64,000 nt of DNA from Athripsodes cinereus (lineage: Eukaryota > Arthropoda > Insecta > Trichoptera > Leptoceridae). Under the pieces are notes generated by a model. The model was not told the origin of the DNA. It worked only from the letters and a program-made list of their open reading frames with translations, and ran no database searches. The stretch covers positions 32,315,542 through 32,379,541 of the forward strand of contig OX388305.1 of assembly GCA_947579605.1 (NCBI GenBank), read 5' to 3'. Position numbers and translations under genes: made by a program. The first letter of the stretch is position 1. Each line of letters opens with the position of its first letter. Below, piece by piece: positions 22,441 to 35,427 of this stretch.

Positions 22441-23442
22441 GTCTATAGTACGAAGAATGATGTTCACGAACCTCAGAATTGAAGGACTGAGGTAAATGAT
22501 GATGATCTAAGATCAAAAAAACATTTGATGATATATTTTTATACCTACCAATTCTAATTACACGGTTTGCAGATTCTTTGACTTACAATAATATGTGCAT
22601 GCGCCAGTTCTGATATTGTTATCTAACGTAGGTACCTATATATTATTTATATACGTATTAATAATTAATTATATGTAAAAATACAATGTTATCTATGATA
22701 ATACATATGTACAATACATATGTATTATTATTCATCATTATGATGGGTGTTTACGATAAGTTGTAACAACTTTTTATCGACAATAGACTGAACTCGAGGC
22801 CACGTGACCACCGGGAGGACTACAGGGGCCTGTGCTCTACTCAGCCCTGGGCGTGTTGGATGGCTCTAACACGCGACTAACTGTTACCTAATAGCAAAAT
22901 AATATCATACAAAAACCTCCCTAACCCAGACATGTTTTACTATTTAACCACCCTCTTTTTAATCATAACTAAAACAATACCACCCACACATTCACTTTGT
23001 TGATATTAAAATGGATTATATTAATGTTATTAATAGACAAAGGAAAAGCAATACGTAAATATAAACTTTTACTAAAGATAAATACATACAGACCTTAATA
23101 CATGTCCGTCATTCGATCCATCCTGGACAAAACGTCGGGCAAAAGCCAAATAACGATATCTATATAGGTACGTTTATATAATATGCTCTGCGAAAACACC
23201 TTTTCGAAAATAACGACTATTAAATTACTGTGAAATTTCATACATTCGAGAAATCGTCATAATAATAATAATAAACGGAGAGTATTTAAAGCTGTCATCT
23301 TTGTGCCATAGCACCTCGAGGATGTAATTGTGTCGTATTTGTAATTGTGGTATATTTATATTATGCTTTAAAAATAATACAAAATGTGTAATAATACTAA
23401 CTAATAATCACACTGTTAGAGACATAATGTTGTCTTTATTCC

Positions 23443-23805
23443 GGGTTAGTTGGAAGATATCGCATACATCGCATTTTAGCGATAAACTCGCCCTCTGTAC
23501 ATTGAATTGTATAACTGTAGGCCTAGTCAAAGCACATTTAAGCGTTACGTTTTCGTTTCGTTTTCGTTCAAACGTTGACGACGCGACGTTGCGAGAACGT
23601 GTCAATTTTCGTAGCTACTTGTGTATTTTAGCTACTAAAATTGATGCGTTCTCGCAACCTCGTCTTGTTTGAACGAAAACGTAACGCTTAAATGTGTTTT
23701 GACTAGGGGCCCAGGTATTTTTATAACTATTTTTTATATAATATTGTAACCAATGTACAGTGAAGAATAAAATAAATAAATAAATAATAAATAAATATTT
23801 ATTTA
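23443..23805 (+). mobile_element. Family D LINE tail carrying a family P MITE
   Basis: Family D runs GGGTTAGTTGGAAGATATCG, GCGATAAACTCGCCCTCTGT, ATTGAATTGTATAACTG, then (after the MITE at 23519-23709) ATTGTAACCAATGTACAGTG and an AAATA-rich tail. Copies without the MITE are at 26455-26560 and 56630-56770. Confidence 0.75.
23519..23709. mobile_element. Family P hairpin MITE, copy 2
   Basis: Arms start GGCCTAGTCAAAGCACATTT and end AATGTGTTTTGACTAGGGGC. The arms pair along nearly their whole length, with a short centre around ACTTGTGTATTTTAGCTACT. It sits inside family D at the same site as copy 3. Confidence 0.85.
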
Positions 23806-24389
23806 TGGAATAAAAAACAGATACCTACTTTTTTCTCATTATCTAAATATTTAATACATAAAGTGGAATTGATAGAGTGGAGTTGATTACATCTATTGAC
23901 AATTAAATTAAAAAAAAACGAAATTTTCGACTTCTTGAGTTGTAGAATTGGACATTAATAAATATGTGTTAGTGTTTTCGAATATACCTACCTACATATT
24001 TTATTATTCCACGATGTTAACAATAACAGATACTTGTATGAATTTAAATTATATGATAATATTATATATTAACCTTTTGCATAACTAGTTTTTAGATAGA
24101 AATACACAATTGAGGAAAATATTCTGAACAAATAGAAAAGTTGAAAAATAGCACCATTAGATCTGGCAAACCGATTAGTAACATATTTTTATAAATGTTT
24201 AGCAATAATGTTATAACGAATTTATGAGTAGGTATTTGTAACTGGGGTTATCAGTATATTTACTTCTTGTTACAAAAATATCTACAGTAGTCCTTTCAGT
24301 ATTATTTAAAAAAAACTAAGACATTTGTGATAGGTAACTGCCTCAATGCTGATTTTAAAATGTATTTAATAACAGTAGGTACATATCCT

Positions 24390-24836
24390 TTCAGTAGGTA
24401 CATATACATCCTCCCAGTGACAACATATGGACTAGAAACCATATCGCTAACTGCAGCAAGTGTCCACAAGCTAAAAGGCTCACAAAGATCTATGGAAAGA
24501 CGAATGTTAGGGGTGAGTCTGAGAGATAAAATTAGAAACGAAGACATCAGACACCTAACAAAAGTCACAGATATAATGGATCGTGTTGCAAAGCTTAAGT
24601 GGCAATGGGCGGCTCATGTTGCGATACGAAACGACGGTAGATGGACTCCTAGAATCCTCAAGTGGCGACCATGGAGTAACCAAAGCATCGGCAGACCACA
24701 AAAGAGATGGACTGACCACATTACTTCAATCGCGGGAAGGAAATGGATACAGAGGGCACAGGACCGCGACGTTTGGAAGAGTTTGGAAGAGGCCTATATC
24801 CAGCAGTGGAGAGATGGCTGTCTAGTAAGTAAGTAG
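24390..24836 (+). pseudogene. LINE reverse transcriptase C-terminal fragment
   Basis: An open frame encodes LPVTTYGLETISLT, SMERRMLGVSLRDKIRN, DIMDRVAKLKWQWAAHVA, GRPQKRWTDHI and a final DRDVWKSLEEAYIQQW segment, the characteristic end of a widespread lepidopteran endonuclease/RT retrotransposon. It stops next to a short GTAAGTAA repeat that may be the 3' tail. The family differs from the 5370 element. The frame is intact but 5' truncated, lacking all catalytic RT motifs. Confidence 0.8.
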
Positions 24837-26454
24837 TAAGTAAGGTACATATGTTGTTTTTTGTAAACTATAATTTTGATACCCATTCTTTGATAATACA
24901 TAATAGTTGGTAAATTTATCATTACATAATATATAGATACTGTTTATAGAGATAGTTGCATAATGAATAGCTACTGACATAACATAATTATAAAGGTTTG
25001 TACCTAATTAGTACTTACAAAAAATAATCAGATTTACATATAGGTACTTTTTCATCGTGTACTTATTGTATAACTTAAATAATATTGTGTAATTTGTTGA
25101 TTAATTATGTCTTACCTAATAAATTACATTAGCTGTCTTCTAAACTTCATATATTTCCATTAAAGAAACAGTACCTCGTAACCTTTGTTGGTAAAAAGAT
25201 GTTTAAAAAGATGAATACAACTTTAAACACCTTTCATAGCAAGCTAAAAGCTTGTTTTGTGAAAGAGGAGTTTGCCGGCATCTGTGATCGAACCGCGCAT
25301 ACATAAAGCCGAGACTCTACCTCCAGACTGCCGATGAAACCTATTTTAATAATATTTGGTAAAGTTGTTGTTTTTTATTTATCATAATGTAAGTGAATAA
25401 AATAGGGATAGTAAGTGACAAAAACAGTTGCAAAAATACGGTAATTAGCGTACAGATTTACTGAGTGGGCGACATAATGTGAGCAACAACATAATATTAA
25501 CAAACCACTGTAAAAGTAGATCGAAAATAAAAATGAGCTGCATTTCATTTTAGGTGACGTGTTTATAAAACTAAAAATATTGGAAAAATATATGTAGTCG
25601 GCAGTCGGATAGTATTTTCATTCAGAAGGCAACAAGTTTGAACCCAGCTGCTGACATATTCCAACTTCGGAATAAAAACATACAGTTTTATATGAGAAAG
25701 CATTTACTTTTATAAATATAGCAATTAATCTTAAAAATTATATAACTTCTCAACTTTTTTTTTATATATATTAAAGTAGGTAAGTACGAAAATTTTTGAA
25801 TTAAAATTGAATTTAATATATACCTAATCAAGCGTAGCCCTGCTGAATGGTAATTTGAAATCAAAATCTAGCTAGATATAATTTGTATTTATTTATTTTA
25901 TTAAAACTTAATAATTTCTCAATATTTACTGTTTCCAATAATAAAAAGTTTTATCTTTTATTGTAAATATTTGAATTTTATTTTATCCTAAATAATATAA
26001 TTCAATTTGCCATATACCTCCATGGTATGGTATCAGATGTTATACAACGAATATTTTACAAATGTAATCTAATGATAGCGGGGCTACTAGGTATCATAAA
26101 GAAACATTTCGTTGGTTGGTATAACATTACATTTAGGTATACATGTGTGTACTAACATGACTTTGTAATATTGGTTATCTATGTGATTTTTCATAATCTA
26201 TTATGTATTAATTTGCAGGGGGCATGAGTTTTATTTTATTAAAGAACTAGTATAATAATTATTGTAATCTTGAATTTATTATGATATGTAATCCACTAAT
26301 TATTAAAGATAGATATAGGTTCCTATACATATTAATTTTAATGAAGTCACGTGGAATATATCTATATGTATATATACAATCTACACTATATTTCATGTAT
26401 TACGTAGGTACCTACTTGCAGTAGGTGCATAAGATTAATAATAATATTAATTTA
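24837..26454. other. AT-rich intergenic DNA
   Basis: No gene is seen apart from the SINE1 copy at 25208-25338. The remainder is AT-rich without visible structure. Confidence 0.45.
25208..25338 (-). mobile_element. SINE1 copy, tail truncated
   Basis: Contains the SINE1 body (ACACCTTTCATAGCAAGCTA, GGAGTTTGCCGGCA), a degenerate box B (GATCGAACC on the + strand) and the box A region CTCTACCTCCAGACTGCCGA, all in - orientation. Confidence 0.7.
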
Positions 26455-26560
26455 TTTTTTACTGTACATTGATTGTAACATCAAATTATCAGTTATACAA
26501 TTCACAGTACAGTGGTCAAGTTTATAGCTAAATTGCGATATCTTCCAACTAACTCTAATT
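26455..26560 (-). mobile_element. Family D LINE tail, empty site
   Basis: On the - strand it reads GAGTTAGTTGGAAGATATCG, then GTGAATTGTATAACTGATAA, then CAATGTACAGTAAAAAATAA. It lacks the family P insertion, so it shows the uninterrupted arrangement. Confidence 0.7.
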
Positions 26561-26564
26561 TTAC

Positions 26565-26903
26565 TTAGCGAAATGTGTTATTACATGCTCTGTCCTCACC
26601 TTCAAGCGCTTTGTTCCGAGCGAGTAGAGCCAAAAGCAGATCTGGATCAGGATGATCACCCTGAGATGAGAGAGGCTGGTTGGCGGGGACGGTTGGTGCG
26701 GGTGGCGGGGGAGGTTGTTGAGGAGGGTGCAGAGACGGTGGGGGAGGGACACCGCACCCCCCGCACCCACCACACCCCCCTCCGCACCCTGCCACACACT
26801 CTCTACCCCCCGTGTAGCGGTATATGCCCCCCAACACCTCCGTGTCCACCAGAGGATACGCGGAACCCAGAATGATGAAGGACGCTTTCTCAGCACTAAA
26901 CAA
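26565..26903 (-). CDS. Candidate exon of an unidentified protein
   Basis: An isolated, strikingly GC-rich open frame in AT-rich surroundings. On the - strand it gives a short hydrophobic start (IILGSAYPLVDTEVLGG), a Gly/Cys stretch of CGG-type repeats, a proline-rich run and then SSQGDHPDPDLLLALLARNK. The last segment looks like structured protein. Immediately after ...KALE comes GTGAGG (about 26589-26594 on the + strand), a plausible 5' splice site. A TTTAG acceptor lies near 26898-26902. The nominal start at 26903 is a TTG, so this would be an internal exon or lack its true start. The overlapping frame is proline-poor and less protein-like. I do not recognise the family and no partner exons were found. 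Confidence 0.4.
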   Translation of the reverse strand: MFSAEKASFIILGSAYPLVDTEVLGGIYRYTGGRECVAGCGGGCGGCGGCGVPPPPSLHPPQQPPPPPAPTVPANQPLSSQGDHPDPDLLLALLARNKALEGEDRACNNTFR

Positions 26904-26999
26904 TGAAATTCACTGAAAATAACTTCACTAACCAATAGGTAGAGCCTTAATGTTTCATTATTGTAGTTCAAATACACTTCCGATATGTACTAGATAACA

Positions 27000-28093
27000 A
27001 TGTTATGTCTGCAATAGTTAAAAAAACGTTCTCTGCACTAGTTATAATAAAATTAAGTCTTCACTGCATTCCACAATATTTAAACTATCGATATTCAGTA
27101 CGATATCACTTTATACTTTCACATCAATATTTAATTATATTATTTAGATAGGTACACAATAAATATTTTCACTTTCAGAATAAAAAACAATGAAAGTATA
27201 CTAACGTATTAAGTTTATAAAAATATGAAAATTATGTTATCGTATGTGAACACGTAATTATTTATGAAACAAAAATTGTATAAATATATAAATAATTTAA
27301 TATTATGTTATTAAATCGGAACACTTTCAAAATAATATTTAAATTATGTCTTATTTGATATTATTCTAACTACAAATATTATGTTAGTGCGAAATCATAG
27401 TTTTCATGTATTGCGTTAAATTATAAGGAACAAAATAAACAAACTAAATTACTGTCAAATTATAAAAAATGTGCGTGTTGATGGAAAAGCCCAAACGTAA
27501 GTCGGAAAATGCGGAAGCTCACATACGACTAAAGTAGACATCAACTTCACCTCTACGAGGCCACACCCTCTGTGCCTGTCTACAGCCCCTCCCTTTACGA
27601 TTCCCGCCCCATTTTGAACCTCATGATAATATCTCCTTTGTCAACACTTAACAAAATATATCCTTTGTAGAACTTTCATGAATACCGTTTAAATTAAGTT
27701 TATGGTTCGAAAGATTCGTAATCTTCTCTAAAGTATCAACTTAAGTAGATATTAAAAAATATTATTTTTGAATGACGACGTTCTAACAACGTCTGCATAG
27801 AACTTTTAATCAATGAATTCACAGTAGAATGAAAATCAGGACATGGCATTATGAACACATTGTCTATTCGCGTCAGCAAATAAAAGCAATATTTACATAA
27901 AGAGGTTAGTACATGTATATCAGCAGGACACAAAAAAATAAGTTGTTTACACTAATAAAGTTCTATCTCAATATTTCTGTTGGTAAATAACTGGTCTCTG
28001 GGAAAATAAACTATCAGTAACAGGAGATTTAAATGACTATTAAGTAGAATTTGATTATTCTTTCATGATTTTTCTTTTGTTTTGTAAATAAAA

Positions 28094-28128
<35 letters not shown>

Positions 28129-28673
28129 AATTAATGAATAAGTATATAGCTATGCAATAAAATGATATTACATCAATGGGGACCAAGAAATCAAGTGATA
28201 ATTTTTAAAATCTTCACAATCAACGACAAAAACTGCAAAAATAGTTAGTTTAAGTGTATATGAAAAATAAACAATACTTAACATATTAGAAAACCATCGT
28301 AAAATTTTTTGTACAACGTATCATAATGACTTGTAGAGACATGTTGAAATACGGAGCTTTTTACTAGTACAGAATCTTTACAAATAAGCACATACCCACA
28401 TTTGGTTGCTATGGATACTATAATGTACCCCACCCTTGGGAAATCGTTGTACCCACTGCCTTCCTTTCTTTCTGCTACCAACCAACAACCACACCCCTGC
28501 TACCAAGCATTGCTTTGACAATATTACAATATTTCCTATGGAAATTTCCTCTATCAAATTTAACTTTAGATACAAAATACATTAATATATTTTTTATAAT
28601 TTGTTTATAAAACTATACCTGTGTATTTTTTTTTATTCTTTAGGCATTTCACCCAATACTGAGTGATTCTGCA
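27000..28673. other. AT-rich intergenic DNA or intron
   Basis: No gene is seen. A GC-rich patch at 27540-27612 contains, on the - strand, GGGGCGGGAATCG and GGGAGGGGCTG, which resemble GC-box sequences and lie about 640 bp upstream of the candidate exon at 26565-26903. A (TAAA)n microsatellite is at 28086-28130. Confidence 0.4.
28086..28130 (+). repeat. (TAAA)n microsatellite
   Basis: About eleven AAAT units in a row, preceded by TTTTGTTTTGT. Probably the tail of a degraded retroposon. Confidence 0.85.
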
Positions 28674-28879
28674 CACTGAGAAAAATACTAACGAAATTTC
28701 ACAACGAATCATTGGTACGTACTACGTACTATCAGATTAGGACCAGAGACAGTAAAAACGATTCATTAGTACGAATCTATAATATTAACTTTTCGCAAAC
28801 AAATTGTTGGTAAATTTACCATTTGTTTTCGAAATCTGATAGTACGTACCAATGATTCGTTGTGAGTATTTTCTCAGTG
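28674..28879. mobile_element. MITE with long inverted ends
   Basis: Left end CACTGAGAAAAATACT and right end AGTATTTTCTCAGTG are inverted copies. Pairing continues with CACAACGAATCATTGGTACG and TATCAGATT. The left arm has two small insertions relative to the right arm. The target duplication could not be resolved, so the superfamily is uncertain. No coding capacity. Confidence 0.75.
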
Positions 28880-29164
28880 CACCACACATTCATGACAACA
28901 GAGAGATTTTTACTTTGTAATAAATCAAATTCTTACTTGGCCTACCACACTTTATAAATAATCAAAATGAAGAATATATTGAGAATCATACATAAATGAA
29001 TTTTATAAATATAGCAGTTTTAAAAAAAACACATTGTTCACACAACTGAACTCTCCAACTATAGTTACATAATCAATGAATTCAAATGAAAAAAGAATAT
29101 ATTTATTTCATACATAAAGCTATGATGTAGCTGTAATGATATTTAGCAGAAAGTTTTCTACTAT

Positions 29165-29330
29165 CTTAGAAGTCACAGAGCTTTAGGGCCATGGCGGGGC
29201 AGGGGTGAGTTCTCACGCCCGCCCTATGGCCGGTGATTAAATTACATATTCACTGGGGCGCAGTATATTTTGCACACTGCCCTAGGGAGTCATCAGATAA
29301 AATCTCCGAGGAGATACATGCACTTCGCTG
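29165..29330. repeat. GC-rich repeat fragment
   Basis: GGCGGGGCAGGGGTGAGTTC, CCCTATGGCCGGTGATTAAA and CACTGCCCTAGGGAGTCATC stand out from the AT-rich background and resemble the untranslated part of a LINE. Family not identified. Confidence 0.4.
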
Positions 29331-29499
29331 TAACATATTATCAAATTAGAGCACAACAATAAATACAAATTAAATAAACTCATGCCTAACTACCCACCGA
29401 CAAAGGTATAACAAAGAATTTAAAATACGTGGGTGTTGAAAAAAATAATCGTCTTGCATATAATAAATAATTCATCCAAAATGAAGTAAATTTTATTTT

Positions 29500-29610
29500 A
29501 CTTTTATTTATTTATTCTTTACTGTCCAATTACATAAAAGGTAAATATTCAAGTTAGAAACAATCAATACACAGAGGGTGAGTTTATCGCAAAGGCGCCA
29601 TCTCTTCCAA
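29500..29610 (-). mobile_element. Family D LINE tail, diverged
   Basis: The + strand shows TTTATTCTTTACTGTCCAAT, AATACACAGAGGGTGAGTTT and ATCGCAAAGGCGCCATCTCT in the family D order. It lacks the family P MITE. Confidence 0.55.
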
Positions 29611-31065
29611 GAAACCCAAACCCAAAAAAAAATAAGTGGCAAACAGAAAATAATGTAGGTACATATACCTATTGTATATTCTAAAAATACTTGTACACAG
29701 TAAACCATCTAATTAATTCTGAAATGAAAGATTACTTAGTTCCTTATTCTTCGTCCTTTGAACTTTGTAAATACTCGTAAATGCCTAATTATTTATTTTA
29801 ATTAACTTCTGGATAATTTTTCTTTGATTTATGTAGATACCTATATTAGAAACAACTTTTTTTCTATAGTCCAATTCAATTTGCCCAAATATATAAGGTC
29901 ATTCAAGGATCCCTGTATTGGCCATGTTATAGTAAAGAAACTGTTATCTTGACTGACTAAATGTTTTATAAAAATACTGGTACATACGCCGTACGCCTAT
30001 CAGCTGAAATATAATATTATTTACGTTAGCATAAGTTTTGGTAGTACCTACTTTGGCTTATGTACATCAAATAATCTTCGACATTTCTCAGTAGGTGGGT
30101 GTCATATTTCACAAATTAATAAATAGAACTCAATTCATATTCAATAAATTTCCTAAGCTAATTCAATGCCGCAAATTAATACATAATATTGCGTGAAAAA
30201 ATCTGGAGTTGAACTCTAGACCTTGTCTATAAAAATCAGTAATATGAAAATAACAACATCACTTAAATCGGTATTTTAATTTGAGAGGCATATAGTCAGT
30301 TCACAGTTTTCCAAGAAAAACAGATTATTCTTAGAAAAATAAAAGAGTCAGATAGCTACGAATATATTATTATGTATACATAAAGTACCAGTATATAATA
30401 TATAAACAAAATCAATCACTATGGTTAATCTGTATTGTTGAACTAATCTGTTGTCTCTGAGTCAAATGCTTGTTAACTTTACATAAATTATTACAATACG
30501 AATAAAAACATAGATATACCTAACTAATACTAGCTTTAGAGCCCATAGAAACGATCTCTCATAAAAGTTTACTTAAGCTTTTTATTTTTATTTAGCAAAG
30601 AGACAAACCTCTATATTACATCACCCAAGAACTAAAGTAACAAATGTAAACTTAAAATAGGTATATGACCTTAAGTTACCTATTACATTATAATTATCTT
30701 TCACATTAACACATAAATGCGTCCAATCTAATTGGCCTTCAACTCTCTTCCCAGAAATTTATTTATTTATTTATGAAATATACGGCTTGCGCCTTTTTAC
30801 AAATAACATGATCAAAAAAATAATACAGTCTTCATACAAACAACAAATCAATCAACAAAAACAAGCAAACACAACCATAACACTAGTACTCTATTGATAA
30901 ATACATAGATATAGGCATATATTTATAGTTTGCTCGGGCACATGGTACTTACCAACCAAACATAAGCATGTTAGTAGGTATATAGTTGGGTATCTATATA
31001 TTTTATACTATTCGACCACTGCAAATTCATGTTGCAGGACATGTTGCAAATTCATGTTGCAAATG
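29611..31065. other. AT-rich intergenic DNA
   Basis: No gene is seen. A LINE-tail-like scrap is at about 30755-30860 (TTATTTATTTATGAAATATA, GGCTTGCGCC). Confidence 0.4.
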
Positions 31066-31165
31066 CAGGACAGAAACCAACCTCTTCCTCACAAAGCGAC
31101 TTTGCGTCAATTCAGTCACCTCTTCCCACGACACAAGCCCAGATGTCGTTGAAGAGGAAGGTCCA
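31066..31165 (-). mobile_element. Diverged RTE-like LINE fragment
   Basis: GACAGAAACCAACCTCTTCC, TTTGCGTCAATTCAGTCACC and TCTTCCCACGACA align with the antisense of the C-terminal coding end of the 5370 element (GGCAGAAACCAGCCTCCTCC, CAATTGCGTCACC, CTTTCCACGACA). A small direct repeat (AATTCATGTTGCA twice) precedes it at 31024-31062. Confidence 0.65.
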
Positions 31166-34100
31166 TGCGGTCCGACAATTCGTTTACGAAAGTACAGTGT
31201 TCAAGCAAATCAAAAACCAATGCTTTCATTTGTTCCTGTTTTACTTGTCTGATAAATATGTCTGCAGCGGATATGCAAACATGCACTCATAACATTGTTA
31301 GCAGACTAAAATATTTATGTAGAGATTGATTTATTGTGCTTTACTGTACCTAAGGTACTTATAAGATATGTCATGTGTGTTATTGTATACTGTTTGTCAA
31401 AAGAACAATTTCGCGACATGCACATGTATATACAATCTTGATGACGTGTCACTTAAACAATATTTTATAACACAACATTATTGTATAAATGGAATAACAA
31501 AAAACGTATTCGTAGGTACATTTAATTATACTCTACGAAGCAACATAATTATGTCTACACGCTACTTATACCATGCTTTCTAGAGTATTATTGTCTTCTC
31601 AAAGCAATTGAAAATCATTATATTTTGAGAAACCGATCATAATCGTATTGGATTATTACCAGGTAATATTGTAACAAATTATGGTTTAAGACTTTTAATA
31701 CATCTACATAATATTATATCACCCGATGCCTTTGTCGGAAACAACGTGCTTGTACAAGAATAATGAAGCCATAGGTTAAAATCATATGCTGCCAAGGAAA
31801 TCGAAATTTTTACCACCAAATTGGCCTCAGCTATTAGCGACAAAATAATTCAAAGGGTAGTAGAATAGTACATTTCTTGAATCTGATATATCGTCATCAA
31901 GTTGATGGTGACCTTTATTTGTCCTATATCACTGGTGATGGCTATCTACTTTTTACGTAGCTATTGTGTTCTTAGAAGGAAGTATATATTTTTATTGCAA
32001 ACATGTTTATCAGTTGGTTGGTACATATAATTATTCTTCATTATTTAATCACTCGATACTAACTGCGATGTTATTAGAAACCTTAACCAAGACCTTAGCT
32101 AAGCTCAAGGTTACTGTTTCTATTTGCATATTGTTGTTTAGAAATAATGTGAGTACGAAGATGTTCGCACAATGCAGTACTATTTTCATTTGTTCCGATT
32201 GATTAACAGTATGTATTTGTTTCATTGCTTGATTAAAATTACTTTATTAGTTTATGGAAGAAAACACAATTGGTTTTAGTTTTACTTAATATTTAATTGA
32301 GTAGTGACCTGATTTCGACTTATAAAGTCATTGTCAAACTTATGTTATTACATACCGTGTTGTTGCTTAAATATTATGTTTAATGGATGATTTGTTATTG
32401 CAAATTTAGTTTGTAATCCTATACCAAATAAAAAAGAAAGGAAGAATTTTGAAAAGTTGGCTATTTTCAATTATCGTACTAAATTGCGGAAGCTCTAATT
32501 TTTTATAATAAAAGTAGTCCATTATACAATGTCTAGTTTCGCTACTGGTTCTACTATAATGTAGGTTGTAGATATAAGTATTAACTTAAACTAGAGTAAT
32601 ATAGCAACAGAACTAAAACGTGTTCTTGTTATTGAACTTGTAGTCATGGGTATTTCTAATATAATTTTAGTAATAAAACAGCTATAGGTTGGTTAAATTT
32701 GGTTATTTATTCTTAGGTATATGTTTATACTACTTATAAATCGACTCATCAAAGGTACAATGTTTGGTATAACTTTTTTAAAAATATTTGCAGCATATTG
32801 TGTTATGTTATATAAGAAAATAATGGTTCCCTTTGGTATCGTTCAAACGAAAATTTTCATATCGTATTGCATCAAACAGGATGAAACTTTATTGAATCGT
32901 GGCAAGCAATTATGTTTCTAACAATTAATTAAGTATTATATGTCTAATGATAAAATATTCTATTTTCATCAAATAATTTAAATTTGTCCTTAGGAATTAC
33001 GAATAATTATCAGATGGTCACAGATGTTCTGAGTAAGAAATGTTTTCGACTTTCATTTTAGTATTATTTAATGTAAACCATTACCTACTATCATAATTAT
33101 ACAGGATACATAAAAGAATACAAAGGAGTGAGGCATCGGAAGCGAGACAAATTCATGGAAAATATAACTATTTTATTATGTTACTACTCTTGACATTAAT
33201 AAGTCTATTATGTTCCTATACAAGATTCGCATCTGATCCAATTGATTGATTTCATATTTTATATTAGGTATAACTTTAATGCAATATTCTAGAATTACCT
33301 AATAAGTGAACGGTATCCTTTAGTGTAGTAATGCTATGTCACATAACGACACATAAATATTTTCCACGAAATAAGTATAACAACTGTATTGATATTTTCA
33401 AAGCTGGACAATCCGTTTCAGTTGGTGCAGAGCAGAAAATCATTTTCTGTGGTAAGTGCTAATGTTTTTAGCTTTGTAAGATTTTACAGAAGACACAATA
33501 AGATGAAAAAAGCTTTAAAATATCTAGCAGCAAAAAAGGGTTACTAATACTCGTAAAAACATAAACAGTCTAGCTTAGGCGTCCAAACTACAAAAATAAA
33601 TAAAATTGTTATGTTTGTAACACAATCAAAACAAATCAACCACAAATAAAATACGTCATCTTAAATTCTAAGACACTCTCAAGGTTAAGGCAATATTATG
33701 TGAATCATAATTTTATCCAAATTTACCTTCTTTGGAATTATACCTAAGTACATACTGATGATATTTCTAAAACTTAAACTATTTGTGTAAATAATGTTGT
33801 TTTTATTTACACTCCAAATTATCTAAAAATCTCATAGATGACAACTTAATTTTTTCCCCAAATTGTGTAATCTTTTTGTATTCAATTAGATTTAAAATTG
33901 TATGTTTTTTTTATTGACATTCGTTGAATTTTTGTCAATAACTACAATCTTATTTCTTTACTCAAAAACCATAACTTACATCCTCTTTTGACTAGGTCTT
34001 TTTCTTCTTCTTATGGAGCCCTTGCTGCATAAGGTCGTGCAAGTGGACGGAGCCTATATGCGGCAGTGGGTGTCCCCTGTGAGTCTTGACTAGGTATTTA

Positions 34101-34210
34101 TTATTAGTGTAACAGACTCATTTTATTATTTTTCATTTGTACTCATTTTGTTCAGAAATAACTACTTGTGTCATTTTTCTTCGTCTGCTGCTCTCTCTCT
34201 CTCTCTGGTT
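31166..34210. other. AT-rich intergenic DNA
   Basis: No gene is supported. Several frames of 60-90 codons occur but are composed of AT-rich codons without protein-like composition. I see no recognisable repeat in most of it. Confidence 0.45.
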
Positions 34211-34399
34211 TCAATCCTGGGATTGGTTTGCAGCAATTATCTTTTTAATTCTTCTCCTCCACTCCTCCCTGTCTTGTGCGGTTCTTTTGAATTCTGCATA
34301 TGATGAGCAGCGCATGTCCACCAGCAGGTCCTCCAGGTACTCTCGGCGTGGGCGTCCCCTACTGCTGCTACAAGCTGTATTTTTATCTTCGTCTGTCAT
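34211..34399 (-). pseudogene. LINE C-terminal fragment
   Basis: On the - strand: SSSRGRPRREYLEDLLVDM, then AQDREEWRRRIKKI. These match the GRPRR...DREEWRR signature at the end of insect LINE polyproteins. A diverged relative is at 39862-39990. 5' truncated. Confidence 0.7.
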
Positions 34400-34510
34400 A
34401 TTGTTATTTTTTTAATTTACCATGTAAAATGCTCTGCCGTGTAAAATTGTAAATAAGTGACTTTTGATAAAGTTTATATTTTACACTATACTATACTTTG
34501 TTCAAAAATT

Positions 34511-34650
34511 ACATGTCCAGAATGGGTGTGAAACGTCATCGCTAAATTCAGGATGTTAAATGTATTTTTTCGATCACCTGTCTTTTATAGGACACTAAAT
34601 ACTTGCTGAAAAGAGTAGGTTACTACTCATTACCAGGTGCTCTACGGTCC
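34511..34650 (-). mobile_element. Family A retroposon fragment
   Basis: CCAGAATGGGTG, CATCGCTAAATTCAGGATG, CACCTGTCTTTTATAGGACA and ACCAGGTGCTC match the - orientation of family A. The GGGATATGCCG end is missing. Confidence 0.55.
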
Positions 34651-35427
34651 GAAGTTTAAATTCAATTTCAATAAAATTGCATCAATTGTTCTGTTTGTCT
34701 CTTAATAATTTATTTACGTCAGATTGACTTCCATACTATGGTATGGCCCGGACAAGTTCAATGTCTCTATCATTCTATTGTACGAGTATATTGCATAATG
34801 TAAGTAAAAATCTGCAGGGTTACTTATTGCACGACCTTAATCTTGTCTTGATCATAGACTCTACGATGCACGAAGTGACTATTGTCAATTGCACTATAGC
34901 TGTCTTTTTCAACATTTACATGAATATTATGGTAATGTGTGACATAAGCCCAAAAATGTACCAGGCATTGGTGTATATGTTTGACTATTGTGATATTTAT
35001 CATTTTTTAAGAAATAAATTTATGTGAAGTCTAATATTTTTTTACGAAATTAAATGGTAGTTGTAGGTAGTGATAGCAGTGGTTGTTTAACAAATCGTCT
35101 TTCAAAGTTCTTCTGTTATCGTCGGACTGAATAAAGAAACTATTTTTTTTATTAAGTGTTTTTAAGTCAGCCATGTACTTGTCCTTAAGTGAAATATAAA
35201 AAAATACCATCGCAATCAAAATGGTGGGCAACCTGTTAGTATGTTAAATTATTCATAAAAAATGTAGTACTTATATTATCAATCTATATTAAAATGTTTA
35301 CACACCATAGTATTGATAGGGAATCGGGCATAAAAAATAGCGGAGAATTCGGGATATAATAGCGTAGTAATTGTAATGTAAAAACCAATGATTAGATAGA
35401 TATTTTTATTTTGTGTTACAATTTATC
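34651..35427. other. AT-rich intergenic DNA
   Basis: I see nothing recognisable here. Confidence 0.45.

Noticed and set aside
23328..23672. 114-codon + strand frame
   Set aside because: It runs through a family D tail and half of a hairpin MITE; a repeat artefact.
34743..35027. 94-codon + strand frame
   Set aside because: AT-rich, no recognisable motif, no splice context. The same applies to the 60-110 codon frames at 31368, 31966, 42926 and 49767.
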